Source of the DNA: Schistocephalus solidus
Lineage: Eukaryota > Platyhelminthes > Cestoda > Diphyllobothriidea > Diphyllobothriidae
NCBI GenBank assembly: GCA_017591395.1
Contig: WEDG01003969.1
Location: 17,608-81,607 of the forward strand
Length of the DNA stretch: 64,000 nucleotides
Direction: 5' to 3'
Shown here piece by piece: positions 56,079 to 64,000 of the stretch. Position 1 is the stretch's first letter. Each line of letters opens with the position of its first letter. A program made the translations under genes and the position numbers. The notes below the pieces were generated by a model that saw only the letters and a program-made list of their open reading frames with translations, was not told where the DNA came from and did not search any database.

Positions 56079-57659
56079 CACGCAGAGATTGAAAACGAAA
56101 GTGGAATGTTCGCACAACTACCATATTCAAACAAACGTTGCAGAAATCAAAGGCCACAATTGACCCAGTTACTTAACCATTCGGGTGATTTTTTTATGAA
56201 TGCCTATATGCGCATTATTTTAAAATCTGCACATTTTATTTTGTTGATTTTTCCTAACACTGCTACTCATACTATCTTTGCGGGAGTTTTTTCACAAAAA
56301 TGGTTACCTATCGTTTTAAAAGCACAAATTTCCGATGGATGTGAAAACACTACTTCCTATCCACAACACTATTTCTAAATGCTAAATGCTGCTGCATATT
56401 TGGCCACTCCCACGGGGCATCTATGTGTAAATCGTACTTATTTTACCTTAGCGCTAGCTTTGTTTAGGTCGTGTTCTCTGGTCACTTAAAGAAACATGTA
56501 TTTTTGATAATTTATATTCATCGCTCATGGATGAAATGGAAAGGACAAGAAAAGAACATTTGTAAATTTGAGACGCCTTCATGTTTGCTTTACGTTCCCT
56601 TTTACCGCCTGTTCATCGAAGCACCTCCTATGAACGACTCAAATCTCTCGGTGGACTTACCTTCTGATCATGCCTAATCCCCTAATTAATCAACTCTACA
56701 CATTTTGTAATATGTTATTTTTTTATCGTTGAACTCATATTTTTCCACACTTTCTCAACTCTATTACATTAATAAACGTACTTATCATTTTCTACATTAT
56801 CTACTGTTATATCCGATAGTATGCGTGATATTCTGAAGCAAGGCAAGTCTGAGACAGACGAACCTGCTTCAGAACCTGGTGAACGTGACGATCGGAAAAC
56901 TACCTATAAGTCCTACTGCAATGCAGAAGATAAAACTCAACCACTTATATCAAATGATAGCAGGGACGTTATATTTGTGGCATCTAGTGCCAGACCGCTC
57001 TCACCTCCCCTTTGCAATCCCAAACATCATACTCGTATGCCCGTTCTTCTCAAGTACCATACCACCCAGATGCTTACTAACCGGGGGCAAAAATTGGTGA
57101 ATGATTAAATAACCTTTCATTCTTCCTCGTTGACGTTCCACCAGCCCATCACCCGCGTTATATGCTGCGTGTTCTCTTCCCTGAAATGTGCAAGCTTACC
57201 CTCACATCGGGAATAACCATGTCAACGCCATTTAAGTCCGCTACGTTGTTACTGTCCACTCTCTTCGACAACCAGCTAAACCCGGATGCTATCAGTCAAT
57301 GGTTTTTAAACCTCCGCCAATATTTTAAGCAATTCTTAGAAAATTTTACGCTTGACCTTTGATGACTGGCATCCTTGCCCTCCCCAACGTGCCCCAAGCC
57401 GACCGAGAGGAACTAATCATTAACTATTTCGTGACTAGCCTCCTTGACTGCAAAGCCACAAAAATTTCCACCCTCCGACCCCGCCTAGTTTAGCACTGAC
57501 AATTAGGCAGTACGGAGGTACGATGATGGTGGTTGCCTTATTTGTATTAAGTCATCCTTTCTACATTTCCCTTTTCAGCTGAGCATTTCGTCCTTTTCTG
57601 GAAATGTTTTCTTTGTTTCATTCATCAACACACACAATAAATAAACGTTATTTGGCTCT
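56079..57659. other. AT-rich region upstream of the SR gene, no gene recognised
   Basis: Should include the SR-gene promoter (minus strand, just above 56078); no clear TATA box was found. Frames at 56821-57108 and 57162-57362 lack motifs but may be a leader of the following LINE. Confidence 0.4.
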
Positions 57660-60066
57660 GTCTATAACCGTCTATGTTATTCTGGCATTGAATGCGAGCT
57701 CAGGGAACTATTTGAAAAAGTTGCCGACACTCAATTTGATGTCAAAAATATCGTAGGCGATTTTAATCTGCCAGACATTGACTGGCAGGCAAATTCCTCT
57801 CCGCCAAAACTTCAGAAATTGGTTGATACTATTAACTTGTCAAACTTGTCCCAACAGTGACTAGAAATTACAGCATTTTAGATTTAATTTTTATAAATGA
57901 CATCCACCCTCTCTTTATGAATTTCCATCGCGATCTATTCACAAGTGACCACTCACTACTTCACTGTTTTTTCCAGTCTCTCTTCCTGCAAAGCCTGAGG
58001 CAAAATGCAATAAGCTCGACTGTTCTAACACAAAGCATGAAGTAATAAATAGTTTTGTATGCACTCTAGATTGGCTCTGCATATTTTCACTCAACGATCC
58101 AAACTTTTTCCATGAGCTATTTCAGAGTCTTACGGAAAAAATCAAAGCTTTTATTTTTCAAATACAGCCTCTTCTACTCTTCCACATTTTCTCCAATACT
58201 GACTTAAAAAATTACGAAAGCAATTTAGCGATCCATCTAAAAGCTCTTTGTCAGTTCACTTAAGAATAACACAAATATTTGAATAAGTTTTTAAAATAAG
58301 ATCGCGCGAGAAAGGCAGAATAGGGAGTCTCGGGCACTAAGGGATGCCAATTCATCCAAATTTGTTGCTCAAGTCTTCCATGTGCGGTCATCGACTAAGC
58401 GTCTGGATGTTTTGGTGGCTCGCCGAAATCCGCCTCTGATTTAACCGTAGGATTTTTTTACTGCTTCTTTTCTAGTTCACCGTATATGCCAAAGATTGTT
58501 GACTATTGTTTCAAAAATGGCAAATCGTTCTAAATCGGATATGCCTACCATATTATTCATTTCTGCTGTTAATATGGCTGCTCACATAGTGCAGTAATTA
58601 TCCACTTTGTATTTATTTATACCGTAATACTAAGTTTGAAATGACGAGGCTCTCTGTGCCTTAAATATACAATTTATTATTTATCATTTATATTATTATG
58701 TAACTCTGCCTTTACTTGACTGCAACAAAAATTTCGTTATATAGGATTTGGGCAAAGCAGAATTTGTTAATTAATTTTTTGCCAACCACTTTACCATTGA
58801 AACTAGCCTCACTCACTCAATTTCTCCGCTTTCAAATTCAAAGTCACTTCTAAAAAGCATTAATTTCTCGCCTTTAAGTATTCAAAAAGAAATAGCTCAC
58901 CTAAAAAGCACATTCGGTTGGAACTAATAACACTCAAAAGTCACTCATTAACCAGGTAAGTGATTTTCCACCTTTGCTTAGCAAATTATTCTCAGTATTT
59001 CTCGAAAACGCTTTCTTCACCAATTATTGGAAAACTACTATTATAATACCAGTTTTTAAATCGGGTTCTCGCTCTGACATTCATAACTATCGCGGTGTTC
59101 ATAAAATGCCCTCTCGCTAAACTCTTCGAAAAACTAATTGCAAAACAAATCATGGATTTTTGCACGACAAACTAAACATTAGAATCAGCCTCTATAAAAT
59201 GTATGTCAGGCCTAGTCTAGAATACTGCTCGTTTCTAATCTGCTTTCTGCACGCTAGTGAACGAAAGAAGATAGAATCAGTCCAGCGCTTCTTTACAAAA
59301 AGAGTTTTCTATTCAGAACACCGAAACCTGTCCTACCAACAACGCTGTGAGCTTACAAGCCTTGACCCGCTGTGGCTTCGCAGATTACAGAAGGGAATAT
59401 TTTTACTGTTTAAACTTCTAAACAGTCGTACATTTAACCCCCTTACATCTCTGAGGCACCTCGACCACTCTCGGCGCACCAGTCAATGAGATGTATTTAT
59501 ATTTCTTCCTTTAGCACGCACAGTTAGATACCGACAGTTTTTTTCGGTAAACGCTATAGTAATCTGGAATAAGCTACCTAGAAGTATCAAAATTCACAAA
59601 AAGCTATCCCTTGTTTACGCGAACTGTCACTAGTTTTCTACATTCAAGACACCTTCCAAAACTTTTGGGTACTGACTCTGTGGAAGCTCTCTTCGGTTCT
59701 GATGGCGTTCACGGACTCTGAATCCTGTGCCGGACTTCATGTTGAGGGCAATATTCCTGGCTCTGCAGACCTCAATCGGCTTATTTCTCAGTCGACAGCG
59801 AACAGCCGCTCGCCGACCTACCTGCTCGTGCAGAATACCGGACCCGTAACACTGAATGGAGAAGCTCCTCACCGGACACCTGTGTTAACGCGTCCCTGTC
59901 CTAAACTTTAATTACTCAATAAGCTGCAGTTTTTTCTCCTGAAAACACCTGAAACAACGATCGTGAGTTTTTTTTATTGTCAGCTTGACCCTCTACTGTA
60001 TATATATTTTTTGACCTTGCCTGTAAACTGGCAATAAATAAATAAAATTAAAAAAATAAGTAAACA
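57660..60066 (+). pseudogene. LINE remnant, endonuclease to ORF2 C-terminus
   Basis: Endonuclease: VGDFNLPDIDWQANSSPP (about 57756-57809) and TRNYSILDLIFINDIHPL with TSDHSLL (57860-57960). A worn linker follows (LTEKIKAFIFQIQP). RT motif near 59046: PVFKSGSRSDIHNYR. The catalytic core is deleted; the C-terminus (YKMYVRPSLEYCSFL, IESVQRFFTKRVF, 59160-59490) follows at once. An A-rich tail with aataaataaataaaatt at 60033-60052 marks the 3' end. CR1-like by C-terminal pattern. Many stops and frameshifts. Confidence 0.75.
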
Positions 60067-60990
60067 AATTTTCAACTCCTCCTAACATAGCTTTTTACCG
60101 GACTGCTTTTGCGAAACCCGCCACATGTCTTTTCCAAATCAACTAACATCTCTTCGTAATGAGCATCTATCTGTAGCAATTATCTATTTTGATCTTAGTA
60201 AGCCATTCGATAAAGTGCCTCATATACGATTTATAGCTAAAATAGCAGCTATAGGATTCCGTAGTCCCCTTAAAGACTTTATTAGATCATACATATCTGA
60301 TCGAAAACAAAAAAAGTTGTAGTGGGCTCCTCATACTCAAGTGCTACCCCGATTGCGAGTGGTGTCCTTCAAGGTACCGTATTAGGTCCTTTGTTGTTTG
60401 TTCTTAATTTGCATAAATGATATTTAATCGATAGCTTAACATTCTCAATCTTATATTTATGCTGTTTACCTCAAATGCATGTATTCCTTCTCTAACTCTA
60501 CGGCCGAACTATGCCTATAACAAATTCATTCGGACTTCGACGCTCTTTCAGCGTGGAGCTCCACATGGCTAATGGAGTTCTCACTTTCTAAGTGTCGCTA
60601 CATGAGTTTTGGGCCTGTAAGGCTGCCGCAACCTGTTATTTTTAAAGGTTGTCCTATGACTGAATGTGCCTCTATCAAGGACTTGGGCTTGAGCTACACG
60701 AAGAAATTAGATCTTTCGCCTCATGCCGAAAGAATTACGACCAAAGCTGCTCAGCTTTGCGGCTTTAATTCTTATACTTTCTTTATTCCTGAAATTACAT
60801 TAAGACTTTATAGTATGTTTGTACTTCCCATTCTTTAATTTTGCTGTATTTTATTCGGTTTAATGAACGAATCTACCCGTTAAAAAATGAAAATGTCCAA
60901 AGACATTTCACGAAAAAAACTCCTGTACCCGACTCTAAAATAATTCCTACTCAACTAGATGCCAACTGACGAAGCTAAAATTCCTCTGGG
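60067..60990 (+). pseudogene. second LINE remnant, RT and C-terminus
   Basis: Motif A reads IYFDLSKPFDKVPH (about 60182-60223), then SYISDRKQKKL and a broken VLQG-like box near 60368. The later frame 60572-60838 has ECASIKDLGLSYTKKLDLS and LRLYSMFVLPIL. The YxDD box is not readable. A different subfamily from the copy before it. Confidence 0.7.
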
Positions 60991-61969
60991 TAGTGAGACA
61001 AGAAGCAGGCCTTTGTCTCCTTTTTCGACTTAATAATAGCTCAAATCTCCCCAAGCTTTCAGTCATTACCCCCATTAGTCTTCCTTATAACCTACAAAAT
61101 TCAACATTAATCATACCTCCTCTTGCATCCTCCGCATGTTAACGCTCTCTATTCTTTGCTTCCAGGCGGAGCTTTTTTTTAAAATAACATGCCTATTGAA
61201 ACAAGGTCATTTACAAGTCTATCTGCATTAAATCGAAGACTGCACATTTATCTTAACACTGATTATATTAACCTTTTATTTTCCTCATCCTTTCCGAGCA
61301 GCTTTCTCTGTGAATCGGAGAAAGAACCATCGGGAATTTAAATGGACCTCTTGAAAGTATTTTTTCTTTACCGCGAGTCCCCCATGAACCATTATGTCTC
61401 CTTATATCACCAATTATTCAAAAGATGAAATCATTCGAACGTACGCATCCGGATGTACACAGATTAAATGCTGCTGTTTCCTTGGATACTTAGTATCATA
61501 AGAATTCAATTCTGGATACAAAGATGCTCAGGCCTCAACTTGACTGACACCTTTTTGCGAGATTGTTTTGAATGTGCCATAGTTATCAAGAACGAACCAT
61601 ATAAACGTTTCAATATTTCATTTTGAAATGCTACTGCAGTACTAGCCTACACTACCACCTTACCTTATTTTCTTTAACAGTTTTTTCCCCTTCCCTCTAT
61701 ATGAAATTGAAGGCCTATTGAACTGTCTCCATTTTTATGGTAGGAGTTTTTTTCACTGCCTGTTTTCTAGTGCAGTTTAAATTTCAAAATATCGCTAAAT
61801 GCAAACCTATCAGGACAATTTCTGCCTACAATATTAAACATTTTTACATTTAAGCTGAACACATTGTCATACATTTATTTCGTTACTACGGTCTTCCAAA
61901 CAATCGTTTGACTCTCTGAATATAGACTGTTCTGTCAAATACGACCGTAAATTGCCCCTTGTCCACCAT
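60991..61969. other. AT-rich, nothing recognised
   Basis: No motif on either strand. Confidence 0.4.
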
Positions 61970-62420
61970 CAAAATAACGGGTTCCTCAAGTGCACAACGT
62001 TCGGCCTTAAAATGCGCATCACAGACTGATGAGACATGAGGAGGGATGATACTTGGTGTCAAATAATATCTTTCGCTTCTTCTGTTTCTTCCGTTTGGTT
62101 GAGGATTGACTCCACTGCTGCAACCATGTTGGCATGTTTGGCATCAGTTGTTTTAAAGAATACCTCAAGTTTTAACACCTGCATGTGCTCCTCCATCAGC
62201 TACTTTGACGTCAGGTCGTTCCCCAGTTTTTTCGTTTTTGAATGAAATTGGACCAGACAGCTTACGAAACTTGTTCTCTGTTGCTGCTTTGCATGTCCAT
62301 CTCTGTTCGCTGGTAAGTTCGGAAAACCTCCGCTGAAGCATTTTCGCAACTTTCTCATTCGTAAACTTGCAGCACTTTGCCTTCTCTTAGTCAATCCTCT
62401 GACAGTATTTTTGAAGCCTT
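61970..62420 (-). pseudogene. degraded coding sequence, family unknown
   Basis: Two minus-strand frames read like real protein. One has CKFTNEKVAKMLQRRFSELT, SEQRWTCKAATENKFRKL and FKNEKTGERPDVKVADGG. The second continues with MEEHMQVLKLEVFFKTTDAK and MVAAVESILNQTEETEEAKD, a helix-rich, possibly coiled-coil stretch. The switch lies near 62200, and a TGA follows EEAKDII. I do not recognise the family; a mobile-element ORF or a processed pseudogene are both possible. Confidence 0.35.
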
Positions 62421-64000
62421 GAGTGACAGTCATGAAGGAGAACTGGGATAATTTTTATACTTGGTCGAAACACTGCGCGTCTCGCCAGCTCTATGTTAAC
62501 CGGAGGTTTTTATGACAAACAGTAACTCTTAAGACACTGGTGTAGAAACCGAACCTGCGCATAAGTAGATGAATATCGAAGGGCAAACCTTTCCCACTCG
62601 CGGGCCAATCGGAGCTCAATGCACCACAGCAACGTGGCACAGGGATGGCAAGTTGCGCATGAAATAAAAAAAGATTGCAAGTCGAATTGCGCTGCATCTA
62701 CTGCATTATCTCTCCTTGCTCTTACCTGAACCCGGTGGCATGACCAAGTCAAGACGACAGGATGTGGGAGAGAGCACAGGCAGTTGACCTGGTCAGAGCC
62801 GCCCCTATACGTGCTGTCACACCTGGCTCGGATCCCACGGAGTAGAAGTTTCAAAGAGACCAGGTTAAAAAGAAGCCGTTGCAGCCTGAATCTCAGTCCA
62901 TCAGTCGGCCACTCCCCACAAACACACTGGGCTGACCGCGCAGTTTGCGTTAAACATCCAATTTCTTGCCTTTAAAGCCACGGATTTTAGCGGACCGTGA
63001 TATATTCGTACGCGCCAGGTTTTTTATAGTGAGGTAAATGTGCTGAGGCATCGATCTCACTCTGTATTCTCATTCCAAGAACCCAGCCATTGTCTGAGCC
63101 GGCCAGTTAACTTATGCTAGGAATGGACACAGCTGCTTATATAGCTGCTGACCCCATTTGCGCGTACCTCGTACACGACCTGGTCCCCAAACACAAGTAC
63201 CGGGATTACACACAAAAGAAGGTGAACGGCTTTAATCTGACATATGTGAGATGGCCAGCGGTCATAGTAAAAGGAGCAATTGTAACCTGACTCTCGGTGT
63301 TTTAGTCGGCCACTCCCCACCAACTCACGGATGAGCGCGAGTTCTGTATGCAATCGTCAGTTGGCAATCTTGTAATACGCTTCGCCTAACGCACTGTTAT
63401 AGTCCTGGGCTTGGATCATACATGCAGCAGATGAACCACATGTACAAGTAGCCGAGGATTAAACGTCCCTCTTCGCGAGATGTGCCATTCGCTGACATTC
63501 TTTATGGGATTTCGGGCGTGATTTTGTGTGCTGCAGGTGATAGTGAGGAACAGAGCGGTGATGTGGTTTAACCGGTGCTGATATACCGCAGATATTAATG
63601 GGGGCATACGTAGCCAATAGGCCCATGCGGTGAGTGTATTTGCTTTGGATTTAATGACAATGGAGGCGGACACAGCGAATGTATGTCAGGGCGTCAGGCA
63701 CTGGTTCACCAATCTCCGCGCGGAGTATTCGTGAGTGACCGACCAGATCAATGCGTGAGGTTGAGGTGCGGTGGCAGTGTATATAGAACAAGTCAGGAGG
63801 TGCTCAATCGGCGGGTTTATTGCTGTTACCGGTTGTCGTACCACTGGGAGGGCTGCGGATGGGAGTGTAGACGAGTGTGCAAGACGCGTTACGTGTGAAG
63901 CCATCGCGGTGGAATCTGCTCTCATGGATGCGCCTTTGGCTGGATAGACCCATGCGATTAACAAATGTGCGAGGTCAGTGAGGGCATAGGACCACGTTTT
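62421..64000. other. unresolved region with short internal repeats
   Basis: cagtcggccactccccac occurs near 62902 and, as tagtcggccactccccac, near 63304, each preceded by cctga.tctc. A 20-base match to 11290-11310 occurs near 62740 on the other strand. These hint at an unclassified repeat. No protein motif was recognised in the frames on either strand. Confidence 0.35.

Overview
The window is eukaryotic nuclear DNA in which decayed mobile elements outnumber genes. The mix is CR1-like and RTE-like LINEs, Ty3/gypsy remnants, Penelope-type terminal repeats carrying hammerhead ribozyme motifs, a tRNA-derived SINE with a (CTA)n tail, an SR-protein gene with one 32-nt intron, and a linker-histone gene ending in a histone stem-loop. 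Together these suggest a flatworm, most likely a tapeworm of the diphyllobothriidean kind. That placement is inference from repeat content; no species-diagnostic gene is present.

Layout. 1-2.4 kb: a broken gypsy pol and a probable 3' LTR. 5.9-7.5 kb: a LINE reverse-transcriptase remnant and a solo LTR-like copy. 9.6-10.8 kb: RTE and Penelope-type fragments. 12.3-13.15 kb: a histone H1 gene with four inverted CCAAT boxes, a TATA box and a 3' stem-loop, but a one-base frameshift in the tail. 14.6-15.4 and 18.0-19.1 kb: two tandem duplications. 16.5-17.1 kb: a 662-bp block that recurs inside a LINE at 24.4-25.0 kb. 22.1-29.5 kb: one RTE element split by a nested CR1 element with a 4-bp duplication (AACG). 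29.5-29.9 kb: SINE plus (CTA)n. 29.9-31.7 kb: an inverted second copy of the RTE/CR1 junction. 31.67-32.17 and 36.4-36.8 kb: two inverted repeats, each holding two divergent hammerhead ribozyme motifs. 37.3-38.1 kb: an unrecognised 278-codon ORF on the minus strand. 40.4-41.2 kb: SINE cluster. 43.5-44.9 kb: two terminal-inverted-repeat elements. 47.1-49.4 kb: a second gypsy pol remnant. 52.06-56.08 kb: a five-exon SR splicing-factor gene on the minus strand whose exon phases all agree. 57.7-61 kb: two more LINE remnants.

Only the H1 locus, the SR-protein gene and the 37-38 kb ORF look like host genes. The most interesting structure is the set of hammerhead motifs with very short stem III: four with a complete core in two inverted pairs, two more single copies with a complete core, and four eroded copies. 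They lie in Penelope-like terminal repeats, several of which also carry a TATAAATA box. I could not find an intact Penelope reverse transcriptase in the window.
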